Shown here: in pieces, positions 15,909-24,757 of the stretch
Layout: every line of letters begins with the position of its first letter
How positions within the stretch are numbered: the stretch's first letter is position 1
Assembly: GCA_030065175.1 (NCBI GenBank)
Contig: JASJDH010000018.1
Coordinates: 1-41,771, forward strand
Length of the DNA stretch: 41,771 bases
Direction of reading: 5' to 3'
Source: Leptolyngbyaceae cyanobacterium MO_188.B28
Lineage (GTDB): Bacteria > Cyanobacteriota > Cyanobacteriia > Phormidesmidales > Phormidesmidaceae
Translations under genes and position numbers: made by a program
The notes under the pieces: model-generated
Database searches by the model: none
Seen by the model: only the letters and a program-made list of their open reading frames with translations
What the model was told of the DNA's origin: nothing

Positions 15909-17600
15909 ATGAGATACCTGATCACCAGCGCCTTGCCCTACATCAACGGCATTAAGCACCTCGGCAATCTAGTCGGGTCGATGTTGCCGGCCGATGTCTA
16001 TGCCCGCTTCCTCAGACAAGAGGGGGAAACGGTGCTCTATATTTGCGCCACTGACGAGCATGGAACGCCCGCTGAACTGGCCGCCGCCGAGGCGGGCCTA
16101 GAGGTGGTTGAATATTGCCAGCGTCAGCATAAACTGCAGGCTGATATCTACAGCCGATTTGGCCTTTCGTTTGATCACTTTGGCCGCACATCGTCGAAAT
16201 ATCACCACGAACTGACCCAGCACTTCTACCAACGTTTGGATGAAAATGGGTTTATTGAAGAGCGCGAAATTAGTCAAATGTACTCCATTGACGATCAGCG
16301 CTTTCTGCCTGACCGATACGTTGTGGGAACCTGTCCCAAGTGCGGCTATGAGTCGGCTCGGGGAGACCAATGTGAAAACTGCACGTCGGTTTTGAATCCC
16401 ACAGATTTACTCAACCCTCGCTCAGCCATTTCGGGCAGTACAAATCTTGAAATTCGCAAGAGTCGACATCTCTTCCTGAAGCTAGAAGACCTCAGTGATC
16501 AAGTCCGGACTTGGGTTGAGCAACAGGATGAATGGCCGACATTGACCAAATCCATCGCCATGAAGTGGCTGAATGAGGGGCTCCAAAGTCGAGGCATTAC
16601 GCGTGATTTAGTCTGGGGCGTGTCGGTTCCCCGACCGGGCTTTGAGAACAAGGTCTTCTATGTTTGGTTTGACGCCCCCATTGGCTATTTGTCAGCCACT
16701 CAGGAATGGGCGGTTAAAACGGCAGACATGAATGATCAAGATTGGAAGAATTGGTGGAACGACCCTGAGGACGTTCGCTATACCCAATTCATGGCAAAAG
16801 ACAATCTGCCTTTCCATACAATCATGTGGCCCGCAACCATCCTCGGCTCGCAAGATCCCTGGAAAATGGCGAATTACATCAAGGGGTTCAATTGGCTCAA
16901 CTATTATGGCGGTAAATTCTCAACCAGTTCTAAACGGGGCGTTTTCCTAGACCAAGCCTTAGATATTCTGCCTGCTGACTACTGGCGCTATGCATTGATG
17001 GCTTCCGCTCCAGAATCTTCTGATTCCGCCTTTACCTGGGAGCAGTTTCAAACCAAAGTCAATAAGGAATTGGCTGATAACTTGGGGAATTTTGTCAATC
17101 GAATCCTCAAGTTCGCCGTCTCTCGGTTTGATGCAACCATTCCCAAAGGCGGAACGCCAGGAGAAGCGGAAGTACGATTACAGGATAATTGCCAAGCGTC
17201 CCTAAATACCCTTTATACCAATTTGCATAATTTAGAATTCCGCAAAGCGACTGAAGCCCTTTGTGGGTTATGGACCATTGGCAATCAGTATATTGATGAA
17301 CGGGCTCCTTGGGCGCTGTTTAAGCAGAACCGAGAGGAAGCGGCGCTGGTAATTCGCACCTGCATTAATCTGATCCGGATCTATGCGATCGCGGCTAACC
17401 CCTTCATTCCCTTCACATCCGAAATTCTATTTAATGCGCTAAACCTATCAGAATCCGAAAGAAGGAGTGGTCTAAAGGAAACCGCTGACTTCACCGTTCT
17501 ACAACCTGGCCGTCCCTTTGAAGCGCCCCCGCCCTTATTCAAAAAGTTAGATGATGATTACATTGCGGAATTGAAAGCACGGTTTGGCGGCGGGGAATAA
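15909..17600 (+). CDS. metG: Methionyl-tRNA synthetase
   Basis: The 563-aa class I synthetase has the HIGH-type motif HLGN at residues 17-20, a zinc knuckle (CPKCGYESARGDQCENC, around 140-157), anticodon-binding-region residues NEGLQSRGITRDL and YVWFDAPIGYLS, and a KMSKS-equivalent loop FSTSSKRG at about 336-343. It charges tRNA-Met. The length shows it lacks the C-terminal tRNA-binding (EMAP/Arc1p-like) domain found in longer bacterial forms. It lies 68 bp after the TPP-enzyme gene and may be cotranscribed. Confidence 0.96.
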   Translation: MRYLITSALPYINGIKHLGNLVGSMLPADVYARFLRQEGETVLYICATDEHGTPAELAAAEAGLEVVEYCQRQHKLQADIYSRFGLSFDHFGRTSSKYHHELTQHFYQRLDENGFIEEREISQMYSIDDQRFLPDRYVVGTCPKCGYESARGDQCENCTSVLNPTDLLNPRSAISGSTNLEIRKSRHLFLKLEDLSDQVRTWVEQQDEWPTLTKSIAMKWLNEGLQSRGITRDLVWGVSVPRPGFENKVFYVWFDAPIGYLSATQEWAVKTADMNDQDWKNWWNDPEDVRYTQFMAKDNLPFHTIMWPATILGSQDPWKMANYIKGFNWLNYYGGKFSTSSKRGVFLDQALDILPADYWRYALMASAPESSDSAFTWEQFQTKVNKELADNLGNFVNRILKFAVSRFDATIPKGGTPGEAEVRLQDNCQASLNTLYTNLHNLEFRKATEALCGLWTIGNQYIDERAPWALFKQNREEAALVIRTCINLIRIYAIAANPFIPFTSEILFNALNLSESERRSGLKETADFTVLQPGRPFEAPPPLFKKLDDDYIAELKARFGGGE

Positions 17601-18386
17601 ACAAGACCTATCCCGGGCCCTATACCTGGGATATCTAGTAGATTGTCCGAACATGGAACCGGACATCTGCTCTTCAACGTCAAGTATCAAGTCGAGGAGA
17701 AGTCAACTGAAGAGAAGGAGGAGCGGCAATAAATTTGTCCAACCCATTAAAACTGCCATAACCATTGAGAGACAGAACCCCCAGCCACAAGCGTTGCTCT
17801 TTCCAGATATTTTTTCCCTGAAGATATCGGAGGACACATGCAGCGAAGAGAAAATTCCATTAAAATGGCGCATAAATTTCTGAGTCTTGCCTGATGAAGA
17901 CTTATTTCCTGAGAAAAGTGTGAAATAAATTTAACATCTCCCTAGGTTTTGAGGTTTTACTATTAGATTCTTGCCATAATTTTGTCTTACAGGATGCAAT
18001 AGTCCTTATTTAGATCGGTTAAGCTTTCTACCATGTAGGCTTTCTTGAGGAATTTCTGAAAATAGCTATACAGATTGAAATGTTTGAGGTCGATTTCTCT
18101 CATGAAAGTTACAATAGTTTATAAAGAGTTTGTTGGAGCCAAAATTTGATCGGGTGTCCGGTTCTCACTCGCTGATAGTCGTTACTTTTCGCCCCCTTCT
18201 TGAGTCATTTCCTTCTTGAGTCATTTATGTATATCTGCCCTTAGGGCGAATATTGTTGTTTAGCGCTGGACTTCTTTACTAAGCCCTCTCATACCAGCGT
18301 CTTTGGAATTTCGTGTGCATTTCTAACCCCTCCCTGCGCCAATCGAGTGTTCCCTCTGCTATTAAAAGTTCCGGAGAGCTGATTAG
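17601..18386. other. Long intergenic region upstream of the sigma factor
   Basis: No gene could be supported in these 786 bp. A plus-strand frame of 99 codons (17584-17883) has no protein-like features. In the metG frame, 43 sense codons follow the metG stop (to 17731) and end in a charged tail; this may be gene debris. From about 17880 on the DNA is AT-rich. A perfect 16-bp tandem duplication lies at 18195-18226. The sigma-factor promoter and leader must be in the 3' part. Confidence 0.45.
18195..18226. repeat. Perfect 16-bp tandem duplication upstream of sigma factor gene
   Basis: The unit CCTTCTTGAGTCATTT occurs twice in a row, at 18195-18210 and 18211-18226. It lies about 160 bp upstream of the sigma factor start. 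It may be a duplicated operator or a simple replication-slippage product. Confidence 0.8.
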
Positions 18387-19343
18387 ATGAGAATTTCTCA
18401 GACCTCTACAGACCTAGTACGCACCTATCTGAGAGAGATTGGTCGTGTCCCTTTGCTAACCCACGAGCAAGAAATTCTCTTTGGTAAGCGGGTGCAGCGT
18501 TTATCACTACTCCGAGCCCAGCGCCTATCTCTGGCTGAGACGTTGGAGCGAGAGCCCACAAAAAGCGAATGGGCATTGGAGGCAAAGTTATCGGAAGCTG
18601 AATTGGAACAGGTGATTGCCGAAGGCAACATAGCCAAGCGTAAAATGGTTGAGGCTAATCTGCGCCTCGTTGTTTCTGTCGCGAAAAAATACATCAAGCG
18701 CAATGTGGATCTCTTAGATTTGATCCAGGAAGGAACCATCGGCATGCAGCGGGGCGTCGAAAAATTTGATCCCACTAAGGGATATCGATTCTCAACCTAT
18801 GCATACTGGTGGATCCGCCAGGCCATTACCCGCGCGATCGCTGAAAAGAGTCGAGCTATTCGATTGCCTATTCACATCACCGAAAAGCTCAACAAAATTA
18901 AAAAAGCTCAGCGCCAATTATCTCAAAATCTGGGGCGAGCCGCTACAATCTCCGAGCTAGCTGAGGCAGTTGAACTCAATCCCAAACAAGTGCGGGACTA
19001 CCTAGAGAAAGCCCGTCAGCCCTTATCCTTAGATTTACGTGTTGGCGATAATCAGGATACTGAGCTGGGCGATTTACTGGAAGATACCGGACCTTCGCCT
19101 GAGGACTTCGCCACCCAGTCTTCGCTGCGCATGGATCTGGAGAAGTTGATGGCGGACCTCACCCCTCAGCAACGGGAAGTGCTGTCCCTACGCTTTGGCT
19201 TGCAGGATGGGCAGACCATGACTCTAGCGAAGATTGGCGATCGCCTCAGCATTAGCCGTGAGCGGGTGCGCCAAATCGAGCGAGAAGCGCTCAATAAACT
19301 CCGTAAACGTCGAGCCGACATGCGTGAGTATCTTGCTAGTTGA
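18387..19343 (+). CDS. Group 2 RNA polymerase sigma factor (sigma-70 family)
   Basis: The 318-aa protein has region 1.2 ([21 protein letters not shown]) and region 2 with [33 protein letters not shown] and [13 protein letters not shown]. Region 3 begins [20 protein letters not shown], and region 4.2 ends [18 protein letters not shown]. It lacks the long acidic N-terminal region of the primary sigma factor. This places it among the non-essential group 2 factors (SigB/C/D/E) that reprogram cyanobacterial transcription under light, redox, nitrogen or heat stress. The [15 protein letters not shown] and SPEDF segments look most like SigD, but assignment needs a tree. The 786-bp leader region suggests regulated expression. 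Confidence 0.93.
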   Translation: MRISQTSTDLVRTYLREIGRVPLLTHEQEILFGKRVQRLSLLRAQRLSLAETLEREPTKSEWALEAKLSEAELEQVIAEGNIAKRKMVEANLRLVVSVAKKYIKRNVDLLDLIQEGTIGMQRGVEKFDPTKGYRFSTYAYWWIRQAITRAIAEKSRAIRLPIHITEKLNKIKKAQRQLSQNLGRAATISELAEAVELNPKQVRDYLEKARQPLSLDLRVGDNQDTELGDLLEDTGPSPEDFATQSSLRMDLEKLMADLTPQQREVLSLRFGLQDGQTMTLAKIGDRLSISRERVRQIEREALNKLRKRRADMREYLAS

Positions 19344-19405
19344 TTCGTTCTATGCCTTTTCTCACCATCCCAATAAGCTGATATGCATCTAGTTTGCAAT
19401 TTTAC

Positions 19406-19454
19406 AGTAGAGAGTAGGCAGTAGATGGGGCATTTACCTTGCCTACTCTCTACT
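19406..19454. terminator. 15-bp perfect inverted repeat after the sigma factor gene
   Basis: Arms at 19406-19420 and 19440-19454 are perfectly complementary, with a 19-nt loop. It lies about 60 bp after the sigma factor stop. There is no U-tract, and GTAGGCAGTAG-like units extend beyond the stem, so it may be a repeat element rather than a true terminator. Confidence 0.55.
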
Positions 19455-19584
19455 GCCTACCGCCTACCTAAGCGCCAAGATTTACTACGCAACTTAAATG
19501 CCTATCAGCTTCTCTGCTTTCGATTAATTAAGGAACACTATAGAATGCAGTTTGGCCTTCTACAACGAATGAGGTACTCAACCA

Positions 19585-19950
19585 TTGGGTCTGCAGGAAT
19601 TTGGCTTGCTATTGGTATCGATCCTAACCAGCACGTTGGGGCAGGTATTCTTGAAGTTAGGAGCCCTTAAGCTCGGAAAAGTGACAGCGGGGAATGTGTT
19701 CAGCCATGTTCTGAGCATTATCACGACCCCAGAGTTAGTGCTTGGGCTCTTCTCATATGGGATGGGCGCGATCGCCTATATTTTGCTACTCACTCGGGTA
19801 AAGCTCAGCATTGCGGCTCCATCAGCTTCCCTAATCTACGTTTTGTCCGTACTCATTGGTTATTTCTTCTTCAAGGAGTCCATTACCCTAGGACGCTCCA
19901 TTGGCTTAGGCTTAATCGCCTGTGGCGTAATTTTAGTCACCACCCGTTAG
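19585..19950 (+). CDS. Small DMT/SMR-type (EamA-like) membrane protein
   Basis: The 121-aa protein has four predicted transmembrane helices: LLLVSILTSTLGQVFLKLGA at the N-terminus, then residues about 45-65, 70-90 (LSIAAPSASLIYVLSVLIGY) and 97-117. Size and helix pattern match half-size DMT proteins such as EmrE or the ArnE/ArnF subunits that flip undecaprenyl-phosphate-linked aminoarabinose. The start is TTG at 19585, with GAGG about 10 nt upstream and an in-frame stop at 19570 leaving no alternative. It faces the sugar-nucleotide genes convergently. A second protein of the same class lies at 29400. Substrate unknown. Confidence 0.75.
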   Translation: MGLQEFGLLLVSILTSTLGQVFLKLGALKLGKVTAGNVFSHVLSIITTPELVLGLFSYGMGAIAYILLLTRVKLSIAAPSASLIYVLSVLIGYFFFKESITLGRSIGLGLIACGVILVTTR

Positions 19951-19955
19951 TTAAG

Positions 19956-20030
19956 GCGCTGTGTAAGAATAACTTCAGCAGGGTATGAGGAGTCTGAAAG
20001 GCTTATACAGCGCTAAAGTGTGAAGTTATT
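19956..20030. terminator. Interleaved inverted repeats between convergent genes
   Basis: Arm A (19956-19967) pairs with A' (20002-20013) over 12 bp with one G-U. Arm B (19968-19977) pairs perfectly with B' (20021-20030), which is followed by TTT. The order A-B-A'-B' means the two stems are interleaved. This probably serves as a bidirectional terminator for the DMT gene and gmd. Confidence 0.55.
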
Positions 20031-20048
20031 TTTGAATGCCCCCTAACC

Positions 20049-21020
20049 TCAGAGTCGATTATCAGTGAGGTCCTTCAAGTCATAATCAACCATGGACGAT
20101 ACTAATCGTTCAAAAGGATACGCAGGTTTCCAGTGCAGCTCCTGGTTAATTTTTTCAATTGAACCCACTAATTGTACAGGTTCATCTGGCCGATAAAATG
20201 CAGGGTCTACGGAAACATAGTCTCGCCAATTCAACCCAACATAATTAAATGCGCAGTCAACCAACTCTTGGACAGAATGGGTAGCTCCACTGGCAATAAT
20301 GTAATCATCGGGACGCCCTTGCTGCAGCATCAGCCACATGGCATAGACCGCATCCCTCGCATGGCACCAATCGCGTCGAGCATCTAAATTCCCTAACTTC
20401 AGTTCATTCGCCATGCCCAGCTTAATCATGGCCGCCCCCCGGGTAATTTTGCGAAATACAAATTCAGCGCCGCGACGGGGAGACTCATGGGTATAGGTAA
20501 TTCCGCAGCAGGCGTAAAGATTATAGTGCTGCCGATAATTAACCGTCATCCAATGGGCATACGCTTTGGCCACGCCATAAGGGTTTCGGGGTCGAAAAGC
20601 AGTCTTTTCCGTTTGCGGCGATTCATCCGGCTGACCAAAGACCTCACTGCTTGAAGCTTGATAAAATTTGGCGGCGGGTTGGCAGCGGCGAATCGAGTCT
20701 AGAAGACGAGACACCCCTAGAGCCGTATACTCAGCCGTGAGGGAAGGTTGGGTCCAAGATAGAGGAACGTAGCTTTGAGAAGCCAAATTATAAATCTCAT
20801 CAGGCTGACATTCACTAATCACATCCATAAGGGAGCACTGATCCAGCAAGTCGCCTGATACAATTTTGACTTTGTCAGCGAGGTGGCTAATACGGCTGAG
20901 GTTGCTGGTGCTTGACCGACGCACTAGGCCAAAGACTTTATAGTCTTTCTCCAAAAGCAGTTCCGCTAAATAAGAGCCGTCTTGTCCAGTCAATCCTGTG
21001 ATGAGAGCGCTTCTTACCAT
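20049..21020 (-). CDS. gmd: GDP-mannose 4,6-dehydratase
   Basis: The 323-aa short-chain dehydrogenase-type protein has the NAD(P) motif ALITGLTGQDGSYLAELLL, then YNLASQSYV, SSSEVFGQ with the catalytic Ser/Glu region, YGVAKAYAHWM with the Tyr-x3-Lys pair, and the Gmd signature HESPRRG. GNLDARRDW is also typical. It converts GDP-D-mannose to GDP-4-keto-6-deoxy-D-mannose, the precursor of GDP-fucose, GDP-D-rhamnose or GDP-perosamine. No fcl or rmd partner is in the window, so the final sugar is open. It follows rmlB by 41 bp on the same strand. Confidence 0.93.
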   Translation of the reverse strand: MVRSALITGLTGQDGSYLAELLLEKDYKVFGLVRRSSTSNLSRISHLADKVKIVSGDLLDQCSLMDVISECQPDEIYNLASQSYVPLSWTQPSLTAEYTALGVSRLLDSIRRCQPAAKFYQASSSEVFGQPDESPQTEKTAFRPRNPYGVAKAYAHWMTVNYRQHYNLYACCGITYTHESPRRGAEFVFRKITRGAAMIKLGMANELKLGNLDARRDWCHARDAVYAMWLMLQQGRPDDYIIASGATHSVQELVDCAFNYVGLNWRDYVSVDPAFYRPDEPVQLVGSIEKINQELHWKPAYPFERLVSSMVDYDLKDLTDNRL

Positions 21021-21061
21021 GAACCTGCCTAATTACTTTTGCTCAAGCCTCAAAATAACAC

Positions 21062-22135
21062 TTACAGCCCATAAAGGGCTTGGTAAAAAGTCTGATATTT
21101 GGGAGACAGTAAAGGCCGCCACCAATCTTGACGGCTGAGATACCAGGCGACGGTTTGCTTGAGACCAGCAGCGAAATCGTATTGGGGACTCCAGCCAAAG
21201 TCTCGCTGAATTTTTTCAATGTTCATAGCGTAGCGGCGATCGTGGCCAGGTCGGTCAGTCACGAAGGTGATCAAGTCACGGGCCGGTTGAAAGGGAAGTC
21301 CTTCTACCGAACTATCCATCAGATCGCAAAGCTGTTCAACAATATCAATGTTTTTCACCTGGTTGTCGCCGCCGATATTGTAGGTTTCACCGGGACTGGC
21401 TTGTTCGAGGACGGTTGCGATCGCCCGACAGTGGTCTTCCACATATAGCCAATCCCGGATATTTTGGCCATCGCCGTAGACTGGCAGGGGCTTGCCTAGC
21501 AAAATGTTCACGCACATCAGCGGAATCAGCTTTTCGGGAAACTGATAGGGGCCGTAGTTATTGGAGCAATTGGTAATCAGCGTCGGCAATCCATAGGTGT
21601 GAAAATAGGCGCGCACCAGGTGATCGCTGCCCGCTTTGGAGGCTGAGTAGGGACTATTGGGGGCATACGGGGTTGTTTCAGAAAAGGCGGGGTCATTTGG
21701 ACCCAGACTCCCAAAAACCTCATCGGTAGAAACGTGCAAAAAACGAAATGCTTCTGGTTTGCCTTGATCTTCCCAATGCTTTCGAAAGGCTTCCAGCAGC
21801 GTGAACGTTCCCACCAAGTTGGTCTGCACAAAAGCAGACGGACCAAGAATTGACCGGTCGACATGGGATTCCGCGGCAAAGTGAACAACAGTGTCGATTT
21901 GGCCAGTTTCAAATAGCTGGGTCAGGAGGTCGGCGTCGCAGATAGCACCTTGGACAAATTGAAATCCAGGTTGCTCTTTCAGTGCAGCCAGATTTGCCCG
22001 ATTGCCCGCATAGGTCAGGGCGTCTAACACCAGCGTATATCCCTCGGGATAATGCCTATGCCAATAGTGAACAAAGTTAGAGCCAATAAAACCTGCTCCT
22101 CCGGTTATAAGTAATTGCCTTGATGATTGATTCAC
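21062..22135 (-). CDS. rmlB: dTDP-glucose 4,6-dehydratase
   Basis: The 357-aa protein shows the Rossmann motif LITGGAGFIGSNFVHY, the RmlB motif HFAAESHVDRS, the active-site segment HVSTDEVFGSL with its Asp-Glu pair, and YSASKAGSDHLVRAY with the catalytic Tyr and Lys. GDGQNIRDWLYVEDH and GPYQFPEKLIPL are also diagnostic. It makes dTDP-4-keto-6-deoxyglucose, the branch point for both L-rhamnose (RmlC/RmlD) and 4-amino sugars such as Fuc4N (WecE, encoded at 30277). It is fourth in the rmlC-D-A-B-gmd series, with a 130-bp gap after rmlA that could hold its own promoter. Confidence 0.96.
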   Translation of the reverse strand: MNQSSRQLLITGGAGFIGSNFVHYWHRHYPEGYTLVLDALTYAGNRANLAALKEQPGFQFVQGAICDADLLTQLFETGQIDTVVHFAAESHVDRSILGPSAFVQTNLVGTFTLLEAFRKHWEDQGKPEAFRFLHVSTDEVFGSLGPNDPAFSETTPYAPNSPYSASKAGSDHLVRAYFHTYGLPTLITNCSNNYGPYQFPEKLIPLMCVNILLGKPLPVYGDGQNIRDWLYVEDHCRAIATVLEQASPGETYNIGGDNQVKNIDIVEQLCDLMDSSVEGLPFQPARDLITFVTDRPGHDRRYAMNIEKIQRDFGWSPQYDFAAGLKQTVAWYLSRQDWWRPLLSPKYQTFYQALYGL

Positions 22136-22265
22136 TGACCTACCTATCTGTTCAGCGCCTCATAGTCTACCACTGTAGTAAATGGAATCACTGGCGATCG
22201 CTCTAAACCTTATAGGCAACTGCGAATCGAACAATACGGGCGCCGGTAGAACGGACACTATGCAC

Positions 22266-23339
22266 TTAAGTTAGTTCGATCTGACAGTCATCTCCAATCA
22301 TAAAACGGAGGGCCTTGGGACGCTTGGGCATAGCGATTAAGTGAGCCCGACGGCCAACAACACTATCAACAATTCGACAATCAATATTCTCAATAGTTGC
22401 CCCTTCAAGCACAACACTGTGGTCAATTTCCGCGTTCACTAAAGTAACATTGTCGCCAATACTGCTGTAAGGCCCGATAAAGCAATTCTCGATGCGGCAA
22501 TTTTCCCCAATCACTACCGGGCCGCGAATAGTGGATTGTATGATTTGGGTGTCTTCACCCACCTTAACCCTCCCCGTAATATGGCTTTTGCTGTTTTCAA
22601 AGCAAAGCGCTGAAGCAAATAAACTCGTATCTAATAAGATGCGGTTAGCTTCTAGCAAGTCATCTTTTTTGCCCGTATCCAGCCACCAACCTAACAACTC
22701 ACAGGCTTCAACAGATTGACTATGGTGGATCAACTGTTGAATCGCGTCTGTAATTTCTAATTCACCCCGTTGTGAAGGGCGGATTGCTGAGATCGCTTGA
22801 TGAATTTGAGGCGAGAAAAAATAAATACCCACCAGGGCTAGATTTGAGGGGGGTTCTTTAGGCTTCTCAACCAGCTGCAGAATTCGGCCCTGACTATCTA
22901 ACTTAGCGACTCCGAAAGCAGTTGGATTATTGACATGCTTTAGTAAAATCAGGGCGTCAAGATGGTTTTGCTTAAATTTTTCGATAAACGTATGGAGTTG
23001 GTCTTGAATCAAATTGTCGCCCAAGTACATCAAAAAAGGCGACTCTCCCAAAAAGGGCTGTGCAGTTTTGACCGCATGGGCCAATCCCGCAGGACTCTCC
23101 TGCAAAATATAAGAAATGCGCGCGCCAAATCTTTCGCCATTGCCAGTCAAAGCACGAATTTCATCGCCAGTTTCTGGACTGATAATAATGCCAATATCAG
23201 TCACGCCAGAAGCCACTATATTCTCGATGCCGTACCAAAGAATAGGCTTATTCATTACAGGTACTAGCTGCTTTGCCCCGGTGTAGGTTAAGGGGCGTAG
23301 CCGAGTTCCTTTACCGCCAGATAAAATCAGCGCTTTCAT
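22266..23339 (-). CDS. rmlA: Glucose-1-phosphate thymidylyltransferase, long form
   Basis: The 357-aa protein starts MKALILSGGKGTRLRPLTYT, which holds the nucleotidyltransferase signature. Further motifs are KQLVPVMNKPI, LGDNLIQD and a metal-binding VEKPKEPPS region. Residues after about 245 form a left-handed beta-helix tail (hexapeptide-like), as in the long RmlA form common in cyanobacteria and actinobacteria, unlike the roughly 290-aa enterobacterial enzyme. It joins dTTP and glucose-1-phosphate to make dTDP-glucose. The start is the ATG at 23339, which overlaps the rmlD stop as TGATG, indicating translational coupling; a GTG one codon earlier is less likely. Confidence 0.93.
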   Translation of the reverse strand: MKALILSGGKGTRLRPLTYTGAKQLVPVMNKPILWYGIENIVASGVTDIGIIISPETGDEIRALTGNGERFGARISYILQESPAGLAHAVKTAQPFLGESPFLMYLGDNLIQDQLHTFIEKFKQNHLDALILLKHVNNPTAFGVAKLDSQGRILQLVEKPKEPPSNLALVGIYFFSPQIHQAISAIRPSQRGELEITDAIQQLIHHSQSVEACELLGWWLDTGKKDDLLEANRILLDTSLFASALCFENSKSHITGRVKVGEDTQIIQSTIRGPVVIGENCRIENCFIGPYSSIGDNVTLVNAEIDHSVVLEGATIENIDCRIVDSVVGRRAHLIAMPKRPKALRFMIGDDCQIELT

Positions 23340-24208
23340 CACACTAGCTCACTCAACATTTTCCTTAAACTCTCTCGCCAATAAGGCGGGTAATGTCCTA
23401 GCAACTCTGTTATTTTCGTACAGGACAACGCAGAATTGGCCGGTCGTCGGGCCAGGGTCGGATAGTCGGCAGTAGTAATCGGAATGACCTCAGGGGCTTT
23501 GGTTAATAAGCCTAAGTGAATGGCTTCGGCAAAAATTGCGATCGCAAAGTCATACCAGCTGATCACGCCGCTGTTGGTGTAATGATAAATGCCCGCCGTC
23601 TTAGACACTGGCAGGTTAATCATGTGCGCCACTGTTAAAGCGATATCTTTTGCCCAAGTCGGAGCGCCAATTTGATCGCTCACGACCTTGATAATCTCGC
23701 GTTCAGCCCCTAAACGCAGCATTGTTTTGACAAAATTGCTTTTGCCATGGGAGCCATAGACCCAGGCAGTTCGTACAATCAGATGGTGCGGATTGGCCTG
23801 TTGCACAGCGACTTCTCCCGCCAGTTTCGACTTGCCGTAGCAGTTCATGGGACAGGGGGAATCAGTTTCGATGTAGGGTCTGCCTTGGGCTCCATCAAAG
23901 ACATAATCGGTCGAGAGGTGGACCATCGCGGCGTTGCAGGCGGCGGCGGCTTTAGCCAGGATTGCGGGAGCCTGGGCGTTGATCTGGCTAGCTAGCTCAG
24001 GTTCCCGCTCAGCCTGATCGACCGCTGTATACGCTGCTGCATTAATCACCCAGTCCGGGCGATGCTCCACCACAGTTGGGTAAATCTGATCTAGGTTGGA
24101 TAAATCTAACTGCTGGCGAGATAGACCAACCACCCTCAACGGTTCAATCAGGACTCTCTTTAATTCTTGCCCAACTTGACCTTCGCTGCCAATCAGTAAC
24201 ACTTTCAT
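23339..24208 (-). CDS. rmlD: dTDP-4-dehydrorhamnose reductase
   Basis: The 289-aa reductase begins MKVLLIGSEGQVGQELKR (NADPH-binding motif) and carries STDYVFDGAQGRPY and the catalytic YGKSKLAGE motif, plus RTAWVYG and VVSDQIGAPTWA, all characteristic of RmlD. It completes dTDP-L-rhamnose synthesis by reducing dTDP-4-keto-L-rhamnose. The ATG directly follows the rmlC stop codon, and its own stop overlaps the rmlA start by one base, so the three genes are tightly coupled. Confidence 0.95.
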   Translation of the reverse strand: MKVLLIGSEGQVGQELKRVLIEPLRVVGLSRQQLDLSNLDQIYPTVVEHRPDWVINAAAYTAVDQAEREPELASQINAQAPAILAKAAAACNAAMVHLSTDYVFDGAQGRPYIETDSPCPMNCYGKSKLAGEVAVQQANPHHLIVRTAWVYGSHGKSNFVKTMLRLGAEREIIKVVSDQIGAPTWAKDIALTVAHMINLPVSKTAGIYHYTNSGVISWYDFAIAIFAEAIHLGLLTKAPEVIPITTADYPTLARRPANSALSCTKITELLGHYPPYWRESLRKMLSELV

Positions 24209-24757
24209 TTAGAGAAACAGCTCCGCAGCTTTGAGCGGTTGACCTTGAAGATCTTTATCAGAGAGGATAGGAGCTGAGTCAGTAACCGGCCAATCAATGG
24301 CCAGATCAACATCGTTCCAGAGAATTGTCCTTTCTCCCTGAGGAGCATAGTAATCAGTTGTTTTATAGAGCACTTCGGCTTGATCAGAAAGTACTAAAAA
24401 ACCGTGGGCGAATCCTGCTGGAATCCAAAGCTGACGTTTATTATCAGCGCTGAGAACTTCTCCAACCCACTGCCCAAAAGTGGGGGAACTTTGACGAATA
24501 TCAACGGCGACATCGAGAATGGAGCCCACTACTGTACGAACTAATTTGCCTTGGGGTCGCTGGATTTGATAGTGCAAACCTCGCAGAACGTTGTGCTTTG
24601 AATAGGAATGATTGTCTTGAACAAATTGCACGTCAAGCTGCGTTGCGGCTTCGAACTTCTGGAAATTAAAGCTCTCAAAGAAAAAACCACGATTATCATG
24701 AAAAATGGTTGGCTCAAGCACGAAAACATCAGGAATGCGCGTCGAAGTAACTTTCAT
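24209..24757 (-). CDS. rmlC: dTDP-4-dehydrorhamnose 3,5-epimerase
   Basis: The 182-aa cupin-type epimerase has DNRGFFFESFN, then QDNHSYSKHNVLRGLHYQ with the catalytic His, GKLVRTVVGSILDVAVDIR, and WIPAGFAHGFLVLS with the family tyrosine further on (LYKTTDYY). It epimerises C3 and C5 of dTDP-4-keto-6-deoxyglucose. It is the first gene of the minus-strand rml run, so the operon promoter should lie upstream, between 24758 and about 25000. Confidence 0.96.
   Translation of the reverse strand: MKVTSTRIPDVFVLEPTIFHDNRGFFFESFNFQKFEAATQLDVQFVQDNHSYSKHNVLRGLHYQIQRPQGKLVRTVVGSILDVAVDIRQSSPTFGQWVGEVLSADNKRQLWIPAGFAHGFLVLSDQAEVLYKTTDYYAPQGERTILWNDVDLAIDWPVTDSAPILSDKDLQGQPLKAAELFL

Noticed and set aside
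17584-17883. 99-codon plus-strand ORF overlapping the end of metG
   Set aside because: Low-complexity, basic and serine-rich translation without family features; starts inside metG with no ribosome binding site.
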